From Cypionkella sp. (GTDB lineage Bacteria > Pseudomonadota > Alphaproteobacteria > Rhodobacterales > Rhodobacteraceae), in NCBI RefSeq assembly GCF_030652235.1, contig NZ_JAUSBA010000022.1:56493-120492 (forward strand): a DNA stretch of 64,000 bases, written 5' to 3'. The notes below the pieces were generated by a model. It saw only the letters and a program-made list of their open reading frames with translations. It searched no databases and was not told where the DNA came from. A program made the position numbers and the translations under genes. The number at the start of each line of letters is the position of its first letter. Within the stretch, counting starts at the first letter, position 1. Positions 38,005 through 47,041 of this stretch are shown here, piece after piece.

Positions 38005-38565
38005 TTACATCTTCGGCAGCAGAACCGTGTCGATCACATGGATAACGCCGTTGGATTGCTTGACGTCGGCTTGAGTCACATTGGCGACATTGCCCATCTC
38101 GTCGGTGATCATGATTGCGCCGTCTTTCTCGGTCAGCGCCAGTTTGCAGCCGCCGACGGTGTCCACCATATGGGTGCCGCCATCGGTTTTGATCATGCCT
38201 GCGATATCGCCCGACATCGCATTGGCGGCGATGACATGGCAGGTCAGGATTTTGACCAAGCTGTCTTTATTCTCCGGCTTTAACAAAGTCTCAACCGTGC
38301 CTGCGGGCAGTTTGGCGAAAGCTTCGTTGGTTGGGGCCAGAACGGTGAATGGGCCAGCGCCCGACAGGGTTTCAACCAGGCCCGCAGCGGTTACGGCTGC
38401 GACCAGCGTGGTGTGGTCTTTCGAGTTCACAGCGTTTTCCACGATGTTTTTCTCGGGGAACATTTCTGCGCCACCGACCATCGGATTTTCGGCCAGCGCC
38501 ATGCCGGACGAGAGCGCGAGAAACGCGGTTGCCATTGCGGCTTTGACCATACGGGAAGCGTTCAT
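38005..38565 (-). CDS. Secreted fasciclin (FAS1) domain protein
   Basis: 186 residues with a Sec signal peptide (MVKAAMATAFLALSSGMALA). One FAS1 domain with both conserved boxes: H1 FTVLAPTNEAFAKLPAGTVE (about 86-105) and the C-terminal NGVIHVIDTVLLP. Probably periplasmic or surface-exposed. It lies downstream of an ECF sigma/RskA-like pair; SigK/RskA control of FAS1 proteins (MPT70/MPT83) is known in mycobacteria, so it is a likely target of this sigma factor (inference). Flanked by terminators on both sides, so it has its own promoter. Confidence 0.93.
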   Translation of the reverse strand: MNASRMVKAAMATAFLALSSGMALAENPMVGGAEMFPEKNIVENAVNSKDHTTLVAAVTAAGLVETLSGAGPFTVLAPTNEAFAKLPAGTVETLLKPENKDSLVKILTCHVIAANAMSGDIAGMIKTDGGTHMVDTVGGCKLALTEKDGAIMITDEMGNVANVTQADVKQSNGVIHVIDTVLLPKM

Positions 38566-38627
38566 TGTGTTACCTCTTGTTGGTTGAAGGGCAAGACTGC
38601 CTTGCCTAGTGATGAAGGAACGTAAAA

Positions 38628-38651
38628 GGCGGCTGAAAAGTTTCAGCCGCC
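38628..38651 (-). terminator. Terminator after the anti-sigma gene
   Basis: GGCGGCTGAA-AAGT-TTCAGCCGCC, 10-bp stem. On the minus strand it is followed by TTTTA; on the plus strand a longer T-run follows (from 38655). It separates the sigma/anti-sigma pair from the fasciclin gene. Confidence 0.75.
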
Positions 38652-38708
38652 ATGATTTTTTTTCGATTATTTTACGATAGAGAAGATTTATCTGAAACCA
38701 TTGGTTTT

Positions 38709-39362
38709 TCAGATGGTTTTCAGCGGCCCTGCGGCAAGGACCGGCCCAGTCGGTTTGCCATCTGGGCCCCCGCCTTTGGGTTCTAGGGTGATCGCCAAGA
38801 TATAACCCGCAGCGGCTTGGGGTGCTGGAATGGTCACCGAAGCCGCGGTCAGCACGCCCAAGGACACCGGAGCTTTGTCGCCCTCAATGATCCACAATTC
38901 GTAATCTTTGCCAGCTTCGGCATCGGTTCCGGCCAAACGAGTCAGCGTCAACTGATCGCCCGCTATGGCAGCGGCGTAGCGCAGCGGCGAGGCCTCGGCG
39001 GAAAGTTCGGCTGTCATCGTCGGGGCAGGTGGCATGGGTGGGGGCAGCATGACGAAGGCCGCGACGGCAATCGCGCCTGCGGTCAAAGCCCCCGCAGCCC
39101 AACCAAACCAGCGGCGGACTTTAACGGTTTGCGGGAACAGCCGCGCCTCAATCTGCGGCAGTAGGTTGGGGGCGGGGGACTCGGCGTAATCGTCGTTCAG
39201 ATCGGACAGGCGATTTTGCCAATCATGCACCAAGGCTGCAAATGCAGGCTCGCGCTTTAGGCGCGATTCCACAGCCGTGCGCTCGGCAAGACCAAGCACG
39301 CCCAGCACATATTCGGCGGCGAGTGCCTCATGTTCTGGCAGTTCGAGAGGAGCGCTGGTCAT
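38709..39362 (-). CDS. RskA-type anti-sigma factor
   Basis: 217 residues from ATG 39362, overlapping the sigma stop (ATGA). Cytosolic N-terminal anti-sigma region HEALAAEYVLGVLGLAERTA and ALVHDWQNRLSDLND (about 8-60), one membrane helix WFGWAAGALTAGAIAVAAFV (about 85-107), and a periplasmic RskA C-terminal domain (DYELWIIEGDKAPVSLGVL, then ILAITLEPKGGGPDGKPTGP). No zinc HxxxCxxC motif. Expected to hold the adjacent ECF sigma factor at the membrane until regulated proteolysis. Confidence 0.92.
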   Translation of the reverse strand: MTSAPLELPEHEALAAEYVLGVLGLAERTAVESRLKREPAFAALVHDWQNRLSDLNDDYAESPAPNLLPQIEARLFPQTVKVRRWFGWAAGALTAGAIAVAAFVMLPPPMPPAPTMTAELSAEASPLRYAAAIAGDQLTLTRLAGTDAEAGKDYELWIIEGDKAPVSLGVLTAASVTIPAPQAAAGYILAITLEPKGGGPDGKPTGPVLAAGPLKTI

Positions 39363-39898
39363 TGTTCCATGCACTCCTTCAGCTTCAACAGACTGCGGCG
39401 CAACCAAGTGCGCATGGTATTCAGGGGCACGTTGAATTGGGCGGCAAGGTCGAGATACGAAGTGCCCGTCAGGTAGGCGCCACGCAGGGCTGCGGCCTTC
39501 TCGGCTTCCAACGTCTCAAAACATTGGTTGATACGCTTGACCTCGCCCGCCGCAATCAGCCGGGTTTCGGCGTGCGGCGCGGTATCAATCACCGCGTTCA
39601 TCGCATCTTCATCGCCCGATTGAGTTTCGCGGCGCGCGCGCAGCCGATCAATCGCGTGGTTGCGGGCAAGAGCTATCAGCCAGGTCATGCCACGGCCTTT
39701 ATCGGCTTCATACCGATTTGCCCGCAGCCATACCCTTGTGAACACCTCTTGCAACGCATCCTCCGCTTCTGCCCGGTTTCCCAAGATACGCAAGAGCACG
39801 CCCATAAGTTTCGCAGAGGCACTTGAATAGATTTGCCGGAATGCTATGCGATCCTGCGCGGCAATCCGGGAGAGTAGCTGTGCGATTGGATCATCCAT
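39359..39898 (-). CDS. ECF sigma factor, SigK-like
   Basis: 179 residues: sigma region 2 (AFRQIYSSASAKLMGVLLRI, EDALQEVFTRVWLRA, and GRGMTWLIALARNHAIDRLR) and region 4 (KAAALRGAYLTGTSYLDLAA and VPLNTMRTWLRRSLLKLKEC). Pattern and partnership with an RskA-type anti-sigma fit the SigK group of extracytoplasmic sigma factors. It probably autoregulates its own operon and drives the nearby fasciclin gene; I did not find a convincing shared promoter motif. Confidence 0.93.
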   Translation of the reverse strand: MDDPIAQLLSRIAAQDRIAFRQIYSSASAKLMGVLLRILGNRAEAEDALQEVFTRVWLRANRYEADKGRGMTWLIALARNHAIDRLRARRETQSGDEDAMNAVIDTAPHAETRLIAAGEVKRINQCFETLEAEKAAALRGAYLTGTSYLDLAAQFNVPLNTMRTWLRRSLLKLKECMEQ

Positions 39899-39930
39899 AG
39901 ACTGTCAACTTAGGGATGGCTGCGGATAGG

Positions 39931-41985
39931 TCAAGGGCGTCTGCGTCGGCCGCCGCTGCCCGCGCCCGATGTGTTGAAGCTGACATGCGGCAGGGTGACG
40001 ATTTTCGACAGTTCCGGGAAGGTATCGACCGCGTTCGGGATGGCGGAAGCGTTGACGAAGTGTTCTTGAAAGCGCGGCTCGATGGCGGTTTCGACTTTGT
40101 GGATCTGATGCACCGTCGCCTCGATATAATCGCGCGCGCCAACATTGCAGAGCGCAATGCGCGCGCCTGTGCCCGCCGCGTTGCCCGCGCTGATCACTTT
40201 ATCCAGCGGCACATCAGGGATCATGCCCAAAACCATCGCGTGTTTCGGGCTGATATGCGCGCCGAACGCGCCTGCAAGAACGACCTTTTCGACGGTCTCA
40301 ATGCCCATCTCATCCATCAGCAGCTTGGCCCCGGCGTAAAGCGCTGCTTTCGCCAGTTGGATGGCGCGGATATCGCCTTGGGTGACAGTGATCATCGGGC
40401 CGCCGGTCGCAGTGCCGTCGTGCAGCACATAAGAATGGGTGCGACCTTCGGGGATACAGCGGTTGGTTCCGGTTTGATCGGCGCCACCGACGAGGCCACC
40501 TTGGTCGACAAGGCCCGCCATGCGCATCTCGGCCACGGCTTCGATGATGCCAGAGCCGCAGATGCCAGTGATGCCGCTGCCAGCAGTGGCAGCGGCAAAG
40601 CCGGGATCTGTGGACCACAGATCGCTGCCGATGACGCGGAAGCGCGGTTCTTTGGTGATAGGGTCGATTTCCACCCGCTCAATTGCGCCAGGAGCCGCGC
40701 GTTGACCGGACGAGATTTGCGCGCCTTCAAAGGCCGGGCCGGTGGGGGAAGAACAGGCCAGCACGCGGGTTTCATTGCCAAGCAGAAGTTCGGCATTGGT
40801 GCCAACATCGACGATCAGCACCATTTCTTTTGACTTGTTGGGCTCTTCCGACAAGGCGACAGCGGCGCAATCCGCGCCAACATGGCCCGCGATACAGGGC
40901 AGGATATAGACGCGGGCGGCAGGGTTAACCGCCTGAATGTCGAGGTCAGCGGCGTCCAGCACCAGCGAACCCGAGGTCGCCAGCGCAAACGGGGCTTGGC
41001 CCAACTCCACTGGATCAATGCCCAGCAGCAAATGGTGCATCACCGGATTGCAGACGAAGGTGATCTCATAAATCGAGGTCGGCACGATTTTGGCTTCGGT
41101 CGCGATCGACTGGATCAGACCGTTCAAAGCGGTGCGCACGGCGGCAGTCATTTCAACATCGCCACCGGGGTTCATCATCGCATAGGATACCCGGCTCATC
41201 AGGTCTTCACCAAAGCGGATTTGCGGGTTCATCACACCAGAAGACGCCAGCACCGAGCCATCATGCAGATCGCAGAGATGAGCGGCAATTGTGGTGGAGC
41301 CCAGGTCGATGGCGAGGCCATACAGCTTGCCCTCATGGAACCCCGGCCAGATATCAAGGATGCGGTGGCGGGCGTCGTTGTTGCCTTTGTGCAGCGCCAC
41401 GGTGACTTTCCATTCGCCCTTGCGCAAAGCCGGTTGCAAACGGCGCAGGATCGGCAGTTCGGCGGCAACCTCGCCCACGCCCCATTGCGCTTGCAGCGCG
41501 GTCACAAGCCGCTCAAAATCCCCTGTGGGTTCGTGCATGTCGGGTTCGGCAACCTCGACGTAAAGCGCGCGGGTGGCGGGGTCCATCACGATATCGCGCT
41601 GTGACGCCGACTTGCGGATCACCTGCTTGTGCACCTGAGATTCTGGCGGCACGTCGATGACGACGTCGCCCATCACGCAGGCCTGACAGCCCAGACGCCG
41701 GCCATCCATCATGCCGCGCTTGGATTTGTAGCGTTCCTCGACGCTGTTCCATTCGCTCAAAGCATCCGCCTCAACCGTAACGCCATGCTTGGAAAACTCG
41801 CCGTAGCCCGGTGTGATCTGGCATTTCGAGCAAATCCCGCGCCCACCGCAGACAGAATCAAGATCGACGCCCAACTGACGCGCGGCTGTCAGCACTGGCG
41901 TGCCATGCGCAAACCGCCCGCGCTTGCCCGAGGGGGTGAAAATGACGAGGGCATCTTGGGTGGTGGCTTGTGCGGCTTCGGTCAT
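39931..41985 (-). CDS. RACo-type corrinoid-activating ferredoxin/ATPase (ASKHA, DUF4445)
   Basis: 684 residues. The N-terminal ~95 residues are a plant-type [2Fe-2S] ferredoxin: DSVCGGRGICSKCQI with a fourth Cys in LGCQACVMG. A linker follows, then an ASKHA-fold ATPase: AIDLGSTTIAAHLCDLHDG (about 223-241), VLIVDVGTNAELLLGNE (about 392-408), ITGICGSGIIEAVAEM and VVLAGAFGAHISP. Proteins of this architecture reductively reactivate Co(II) corrinoid proteins in methyltransferase systems (established for RACo/RamA). Downstream of a cupin gene by 12 bp. The MttB-like protein at 30.5 kb is the obvious methyltransferase candidate. Confidence 0.9.
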   Translation of the reverse strand: MTEAAQATTQDALVIFTPSGKRGRFAHGTPVLTAARQLGVDLDSVCGGRGICSKCQITPGYGEFSKHGVTVEADALSEWNSVEERYKSKRGMMDGRRLGCQACVMGDVVIDVPPESQVHKQVIRKSASQRDIVMDPATRALYVEVAEPDMHEPTGDFERLVTALQAQWGVGEVAAELPILRRLQPALRKGEWKVTVALHKGNNDARHRILDIWPGFHEGKLYGLAIDLGSTTIAAHLCDLHDGSVLASSGVMNPQIRFGEDLMSRVSYAMMNPGGDVEMTAAVRTALNGLIQSIATEAKIVPTSIYEITFVCNPVMHHLLLGIDPVELGQAPFALATSGSLVLDAADLDIQAVNPAARVYILPCIAGHVGADCAAVALSEEPNKSKEMVLIVDVGTNAELLLGNETRVLACSSPTGPAFEGAQISSGQRAAPGAIERVEIDPITKEPRFRVIGSDLWSTDPGFAAATAGSGITGICGSGIIEAVAEMRMAGLVDQGGLVGGADQTGTNRCIPEGRTHSYVLHDGTATGGPMITVTQGDIRAIQLAKAALYAGAKLLMDEMGIETVEKVVLAGAFGAHISPKHAMVLGMIPDVPLDKVISAGNAAGTGARIALCNVGARDYIEATVHQIHKVETAIEPRFQEHFVNASAIPNAVDTFPELSKIVTLPHVSFNTSGAGSGGRRRRP

Positions 41986-41997
41986 GGCATCCTCACT

Positions 41998-42375
41998 TCA
42001 GGCGAACGTATAGGCGATATCGGGGAAGGCATCGGCGGCGAAAGTGTAGAACCAGCGCACCGGTTGATCGGCGGCCAGCACTCCATGCACGGCATCGCCG
42101 GGAATGAAAAGAGCAACGCCGGGTTTCAGGCTATGGGCGGTGCCGTTGATCTGCACGTCAACTTCGCCTTCAAGGCCGAAGTAAAGCTCTGGCTGCGGGT
42201 GAGAATGCAGGGCTAAAGTGTCGCCCTTGGCCATCAAAGCGATGCCGCAAACCAATGTATCGCTCGCGGTAACATCGCCGGAGATCAGGGTTTTCCAACG
42301 TATGGTTCCGCGCGCGGCATTGTCCCACGTCATGTCGGGCAGGTTAGCTTGGTCGATCCTTACCGGATGTGTCAT
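41998..42375 (-). CDS. Small cupin-fold protein
   Basis: 125 residues from ATG 42375 (GAGGG 4-8 bases upstream; an in-frame codon 24 bp earlier has no such site). Single cupin domain with metal motif 1 HSHPQPELYFGLEGEVDVQI (His, His, Glu) and motif 2 PGDAVHGVLAADQPVRWFY. No signal peptide. Metal binding is likely; substrate unknown. It resembles the domain used by several small isomerases and by DMSP lyases, but nothing proves either. It lies between a CoA-transferase and the RACo gene. Confidence 0.85.
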   Translation of the reverse strand: MTHPVRIDQANLPDMTWDNAARGTIRWKTLISGDVTASDTLVCGIALMAKGDTLALHSHPQPELYFGLEGEVDVQINGTAHSLKPGVALFIPGDAVHGVLAADQPVRWFYTFAADAFPDIAYTFA

Positions 42376-42444
42376 GCGACCCTCATTGTTCTGAGGCAAA
42401 CCCTAAGCTGGATCTGCGTCGCATCATTGCCTGTTCGCGGCATA

Positions 42445-43599
42445 TCAGGCGCGGTCTGCGCCGTTCAGCCAAGCAAGGATTGCGGCGCGGTCGCCATCAA
42501 GCCGTGGGGCAGGGGCGCGGGCGGTGATCTCATCCAGCGTAGACATTTTGATCGGATTGCCTGCGGCGGTAAAGCTGGGGCCGCCGGGGTTTGCGGCCAC
42601 GGGCAGCACCATGTGACGCGCCAGCAATTGCGGGTCTTGCAACACCTGGCCCATGTCTTGCACCCGGCCTGTAGGCAAGTGAGCGGCTTCCAGCGTGGCG
42701 ATCCAATGCGCTGCGGGGGCGCCCAAGGTCACGGCCTCGATCAACCGTTTTAGCAACGCGTGGTGGTCGCAGCGGGCGGCGTTGGTCGCAAAGCGCGGAT
42801 CGGTAGCAAGCGGCAGGTTGAGTGCGGTGCAAAGCGTGGCAAACATCGCATCATTGCCCGCCGCGATCACGAAAAACCCGTCCGCCGCGCGATAGGTCGA
42901 AAACGGCGTGATGGTGGGATGCCGTGCGCCGGTGCGGCCCGGAGGCGTGCCAGTGGCGGTGGTGATAGCGACGCTGTGTTCCTGAATGGCCAGTTGCGCA
43001 TCCAGCATGGCGATGTCGATTTTAGCGCCTAATCCGGTTTTTTCGCGATCGTAAAGTGCCGCCAACACGCCCTGCGCCAGAAACATCCCTGCCACGATGT
43101 CACCGATAGAGGCCCCGACGCGCACGGGCGGGCCACCTTCTTCGCCGGTGATGCTCATCACCCCACCGCGCGCTTGCACCACCATGTCATAGGCGGGTTT
43201 CGCGGCATCGGGGCCAGTGTGGCCAAAGCCAGACACCGCACCATAGATCAGCCGGGGGTGTTTGGCGTGCAGGTAGTCATAGCCATAGCCCAGCCGCTCC
43301 ATCACGCCGGGGCGGTAGTTTTCCAAGACCACATCGGCCCGCGCCAACAACCGTTCAAAAATCGCGCGGTCATCGTCTGCCTTCAGATCAAGGCTGATCG
43401 AGGCTTTCCCGGCATTCAGCGCCGCGAAATAGGCACTTTCCCCTGCGATGAAGGGTGGAAAAGACCGGGTATCGTCGCCACTGCCGGGACGCTCCAGCTT
43501 GATCACCCGAGCGCCCAGATCGGCCAGTGTCATGCTGCAATAGGGGCCTGCCAGCACATGAGTGAGATCGATGATCGTGATGCCAGAGAGCGGGGCCAT
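42445..43599 (-). CDS. Class III (CaiB/BaiF family) CoA-transferase
   Basis: 384 residues. N-terminal GITIIDLTHVLAGPYCSMTL and LADLGARVIKLERPGSGD; the catalytic Asp is in the VGASIGDIVAGMFLAQGVLA region (near residue 165-170), and the C-terminal small domain ends RAAILAWLNGAD. Moves CoA between carboxylates by a covalent aspartyl-CoA mechanism (family knowledge). Substrate cannot be read from sequence. 11 bp downstream of dcd and 69 bp upstream of the cupin. Confidence 0.92.
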   Translation of the reverse strand: MAPLSGITIIDLTHVLAGPYCSMTLADLGARVIKLERPGSGDDTRSFPPFIAGESAYFAALNAGKASISLDLKADDDRAIFERLLARADVVLENYRPGVMERLGYGYDYLHAKHPRLIYGAVSGFGHTGPDAAKPAYDMVVQARGGVMSITGEEGGPPVRVGASIGDIVAGMFLAQGVLAALYDREKTGLGAKIDIAMLDAQLAIQEHSVAITTATGTPPGRTGARHPTITPFSTYRAADGFFVIAAGNDAMFATLCTALNLPLATDPRFATNAARCDHHALLKRLIEAVTLGAPAAHWIATLEAAHLPTGRVQDMGQVLQDPQLLARHMVLPVAANPGGPSFTAAGNPIKMSTLDEITARAPAPRLDGDRAAILAWLNGADRA

Positions 43600-43610
43600 C
43601 GGGTTTCCGG

Positions 43611-44693
43611 TTATGTCGTGGTGAACTGTTTGGCAAGCTTTAGGCCCTGACCTTGATAGTTTGATGAAATCTCGCGACCATAAAGGGTTTCGGGGCGCTC
43701 GGCCATCCGCTCGTAGACCAGCCGCCCGACGATCTGGCCATGTTCCAGCACGAACGGGGCCTCATGGCAGCGCACTTCCAGAACGCCACGACTGCCCGCA
43801 CCACCTGCCTCGGCATGGCCAAAACCGGGGTCGAAGAAGCCTGCGTAATGCACGCGGAATTCGCCCACCATGGCCAAGAACGGGGCCATTTCGGCGGCGT
43901 AGTCGGGTGGTATGGTGACGGCTTCGCGGGACACCAGAATATAGAATGCGCCGGGATCCAGGATGATGCGGCCGTTTTGGGAATGGATTTCCTCCCAGAA
44001 CTCAGGCGCGGGATAATAACCGATTTTGTCGAGATCGACGACCCCGGTGTGCGGCTTGGCGCGGTAGCCGACCAGATCGCCCTTGGCGGGCTTAAGGTCG
44101 ACTGAGAAGCCGAGGCCTTCCGAGATCAGGGCTTCGCCGGAGACAAGGGGGTCTTTGGCGTTTAGCGCTGTCAGTTCGGCATCGGACAGCACGGCTTGGC
44201 CTTGGCGGAAGCGGATCTGGTTCAGGCGTTGGCCTGCCCGCACCAGCACCGAGAAGCTTTTCGGGCAGACCTCGGCATAAAGCGGGCCATGATAGCCCTC
44301 GGCGATGCGGTCAAATTCGGTGCCGCCGTCGGTGATCAGCCTTGTCAGCAAATCGAGCCGCCCAGTGGAGGATTTGGCATTGGCGACGGCGGTGATGCCT
44401 TGCGGCAGGGCAAGGCTTTCCATTAACGGCACGACATAGACGCAGCCTTTTTCCAGCACAGCACCTTGGGTGAGGTCTATGCGGTGCATCTCAAATTCGG
44501 CGATGCGGTCCGCGGCTGTGCGGCCCTTACCGATCAGGAACGACGCGCGGACGCGGTAGGCCACGCTGCCAAGCCGCAGATCAAGGCTGGCGGGCTGGAT
44601 TTGTTCGGGATTAATCGCTGGGCTGGCGGTGATCGCTCCGCTGGCAATCAGGCCGCGCAGGCTTTGGGCAGGTAGCACGCCGGGTTGGCTCAT
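43611..44693 (-). CDS. dcd: 2'-deoxycytidine 5'-triphosphate deaminase, tandem-domain form
   Basis: 360 residues from ATG 44693 (GAGGATAAAG upstream); about twice the length of E. coli Dcd. The N-terminal half carries the trimeric dUTPase-fold signature NAKSSTGRLDLLTRL (about 117-131) and YHGPLYAEVCPKSFSVLV; the C-terminal half repeats the fold (FLAMVGEFRVHYAGFFDPGF, RGVLEVRCHEAPFVLEHGQI) and ends SSNYQGQGLKLAKQF. This double-length form is characteristic of Alphaproteobacteria. It makes dUTP for thymidylate synthesis. Confidence 0.92.
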   Translation of the reverse strand: MSQPGVLPAQSLRGLIASGAITASPAINPEQIQPASLDLRLGSVAYRVRASFLIGKGRTAADRIAEFEMHRIDLTQGAVLEKGCVYVVPLMESLALPQGITAVANAKSSTGRLDLLTRLITDGGTEFDRIAEGYHGPLYAEVCPKSFSVLVRAGQRLNQIRFRQGQAVLSDAELTALNAKDPLVSGEALISEGLGFSVDLKPAKGDLVGYRAKPHTGVVDLDKIGYYPAPEFWEEIHSQNGRIILDPGAFYILVSREAVTIPPDYAAEMAPFLAMVGEFRVHYAGFFDPGFGHAEAGGAGSRGVLEVRCHEAPFVLEHGQIVGRLVYERMAERPETLYGREISSNYQGQGLKLAKQFTTT

Positions 44694-44710
44694 CACTTTA
44701 TCCTCTAAAC

Positions 44711-44750
44711 GAAAACGCCCGCGCTGCTGGTTGGCAGGCGGGCGGTTTTC
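44711..44750 (-). terminator. Terminator of tRNA-Pro
   Basis: Minus strand: GAAAACCGCCCGC, 15-nt loop, GCGGGCGTTTTC; a 7-bp GC stem extended by A/T pairs, with a T-run. It starts 5 bp after the encoded CCA of the tRNA. Confidence 0.75.
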
Positions 44751-44754
44751 GATT

Positions 44755-44832
44755 TGGTCGGGCCAGAGAGATTTGAACTCTCGACCTTCCGCCCCCCAGA
44801 CGGACGCGCTAACCAGGCTGCGCTATGGCCCG
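44755..44832 (-). tRNA. tRNA-Pro (anticodon GGG)
   Basis: CGGGCCA acceptor, GCGC...GCGC D-arm, anticodon arm TCCGT-CTGGGGG-GCGGA, T-arm GAGAG-TTCAAAT-CTCTC, TGGCCCG, A, CCA encoded. All stems pair. Decodes CCC. Confidence 0.94.
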
Positions 44833-44895
44833 ACACGCGGTCTACATACTGATATTCCGGGCGGGAGCAAGCAGGAAAGCGCAAGACGATCAATG

Positions 44896-45657
44896 CTATG
44901 TTCTGGGGTGGCGCGGGGCGGCCCGCAAGCGCGCGCGAAGTGAAATCAAACGGGCGCGCAAGACATGCAGATCGGTCTGCCGATCTTGCAAAGTATGCAC
45001 GGGCAGGGCGCGCAGACGCTTGATCAGCGGAGCATCGGCAGGCCAGAGCGGAGACTTGGCTTGGCTTTTCGATTTTGTTGCAACTTCAATGGTTTCCACT
45101 GCGATAGTTGTCGTAACCAGTGTGACAACTTCGGAGCTTTCCGGTTCAACCTCAAGCAGTTCAACCTCTACCGCATCGCCCGCATCCCCGACCAGATCGG
45201 CGAAGTTGAAGCTGGGCTCGGGTTCTGATTTAGGCTCGCTGCGGCGCAGGGCGGTTTCCAACGCGACGATGGTGGCTGTCGTGGCCTTTTTGGGCGGCAG
45301 ATCGACCTCATCCCGGGAGCCGAAATTAGAGGCCAGTGCCGCCTCTAACGCGGCTTCGGCATCCATGTCGATATCATCCGGTATAGGCTGACCGGACAAA
45401 CCAGCCACATGCCGCACGCCCTGTTCGCGCAGAATTTTCTGCACGCCGCGAATGGTCAAGCCCTCGTCATGCAACAGCCGTTTGATGCCGGTCAGCAACG
45501 CCACATCAGCGGGGCGGTAATAGCGCCGCCCACCTGCCCGTTTTACTGGGCGAATCTGAGGGAAACGGCTTTCCCAAAACCGCAGCACATGCGCTGGGGT
45601 CTGAAGGTCATCGGCCACCTCGGAAATGGTGCGGAAGGCGTCTGGCGACTTTTCCAC
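44896..45657 (-). CDS. MerR-family regulator next to ihfA
   Basis: 253 residues from GTG 45657, with AAGGA about 9 bases upstream. N-terminal Mer[44 protein letters not shown], then [20 protein letters not shown]. The remaining ~170 residues are acidic/low complexity with a basic tail, and there is no recognisable effector domain or cysteine cluster. The ihfA-merR pair is conserved in Alphaproteobacteria; target unknown. Confidence 0.88.
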   Translation of the reverse strand: MEKSPDAFRTISEVADDLQTPAHVLRFWESRFPQIRPVKRAGGRRYYRPADVALLTGIKRLLHDEGLTIRGVQKILREQGVRHVAGLSGQPIPDDIDMDAEAALEAALASNFGSRDEVDLPPKKATTATIVALETALRRSEPKSEPEPSFNFADLVGDAGDAVEVELLEVEPESSEVVTLVTTTIAVETIEVATKSKSQAKSPLWPADAPLIKRLRALPVHTLQDRQTDLHVLRARLISLRARLRAAPRHPRT

Positions 45658-45669
45658 CCGCTGCAATCC

Positions 45670-45972
45670 TTACTTCTTGCCAGCCGCCACGCGGTCTTTC
45701 ATCAGATGCGAGGGCCGAAAAGTCAGCACGCGGCGCGGCGAGATCGGAACCTCATCGCCGGTTTTCGGATTGCGACCGACGCGGGCGGTTTTGTCGCGCA
45801 CCGAGAACGTACCGAAGGACGAGATTTTAACTGTCTCACCCGATGCCAACGAATCAGACATGTGCTGCAACACCGCTTCGACCAGTTCGGACGATTCGTT
45901 GCGGCTGAGGCCAACTTCGTGGAACACCGCTTCGGACAAATCCATACGCGTTAAGGTCTTCTCGCTCATCAT
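45670..45972 (-). CDS. ihfA: Integration host factor alpha subunit
   Basis: DNA-bending subunit that pairs with IhfB; used in replication, recombination and transcription. 100 residues: [40 protein letters not shown] (DNA-binding arm), [20 protein letters not shown]. Typical length. A second ATG follows immediately (45969). Located between fabH and merR. Confidence 0.96.
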   Translation of the reverse strand: MMSEKTLTRMDLSEAVFHEVGLSRNESSELVEAVLQHMSDSLASGETVKISSFGTFSVRDKTARVGRNPKTGDEVPISPRRVLTFRPSHLMKDRVAAGKK

Positions 45973-46069
45973 ATCCCCCCAGGGTTATTTTCGGATACGA
46001 TGCGCGGTCTGGAATTGCGAGTCAATAACAGTGACTTGGCAGACGTTCTTAAATGCGTATTTCAACGCA

Positions 46070-47041
46070 TTACCAGCGCAGAACCACCGAGCCCCACGCC
46101 AATCCGCCACCGATTGCCTCTGTAACCAGCAGGTCACCCTGCTTGATCTGGCCGCGCGCGCGGCCAACCGACAACGCGAGGGGAATCGATGCGGCCGAGG
46201 TGTTGCCGTGATCTTGCACCGTCACCACCACATGATCCATGCCAAGCTGCATGCGCTTTGCAGTCGCCTCGATGATGCGGATGTTCGCCTGATGCGGCAC
46301 GATCCAATCGACATCGTCGCCGGTCATGCCGATTTTCGCCAAGGCAGTATGCGCGGTTTCGGCCAGCTTTTCGACGGCGTGGCGGAAAACCTCTTTGCCC
46401 TGCATCCGCAGATGGCCGGTGGTGCCTGTTGAGCTGCCACCATCGACGTAAAGCAGATTGCCATAACGGCCATCGGAATTCAGATCGGTGGCAAGGATGC
46501 CGCGATCACTGTTGTCACCCGCGCCCTCGGCGGCTTCCAGCACCAACGCGCCCGCGCCATCGCCGAACAAAACGCAGGTCGAGCGGTCTTTCCAATCCAT
46601 CAGGCGGCTGAAAGTCTCGGCGCCGATCACCAGCACCCGCTTGGCTTGCCCCGTCAGGATCAGCGCATTGGCGTTGGTCAAAGCAAACACGAAACCCGCG
46701 CAGACGGCTTGCACATCAAACGCAAAGCCACGCGTCATGCCCAAGGCACCTTGGATCGTGGTGGCGCAGGAGGGAAAGGTGAAATCGGCCGTCGAAGTGG
46801 CGACGATGATCGCATCAATATCAGAGGGGTGCAGCCCCGCATCAGCGAGGGCTGCCAAAGCCGCGCGCGTCCCCAGATCAGCCGTGGTCTGGCCTTCGGC
46901 GGCGTAGTGGCGGCGCTCGATGCCCGAACGGGACTTGATCCATTCGTCGGTGGTCTCAACCAAAGCCTCTAGTTCGGAGTTCGGCACGATCCGGTCGGGC
47001 AGATAATGCCCGACGCCTTTTACAACGGCGCGTATTGTCAT
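46070..47041 (-). CDS. fabH: 3-oxoacyl-ACP synthase III FabH
   Basis: First condensation of fatty-acid synthesis (acetyl-CoA plus malonyl-ACP). 323 residues with the Cys-His-Asn triad: AVCAGFVFALTNA (about Cys113), VPHQANIRIIEA (about His248), and GNTSAASIPLALS (about Asn280). Start overlaps plsX stop by 4 bp (ATGA). Confidence 0.97.
   Translation of the reverse strand: MTIRAVVKGVGHYLPDRIVPNSELEALVETTDEWIKSRSGIERRHYAAEGQTTADLGTRAALAALADAGLHPSDIDAIIVATSTADFTFPSCATTIQGALGMTRGFAFDVQAVCAGFVFALTNANALILTGQAKRVLVIGAETFSRLMDWKDRSTCVLFGDGAGALVLEAAEGAGDNSDRGILATDLNSDGRYGNLLYVDGGSSTGTTGHLRMQGKEVFRHAVEKLAETAHTALAKIGMTGDDVDWIVPHQANIRIIEATAKRMQLGMDHVVVTVQDHGNTSAASIPLALSVGRARGQIKQGDLLVTEAIGGGLAWGSVVLRW

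Noticed and set aside
41998..42375. DMSP lyase (DddL/DddQ/DddW) assignment for the cupin
   Set aside because: Only the general cupin metal motifs are visible; length and motif spacing do not allow a specific assignment.
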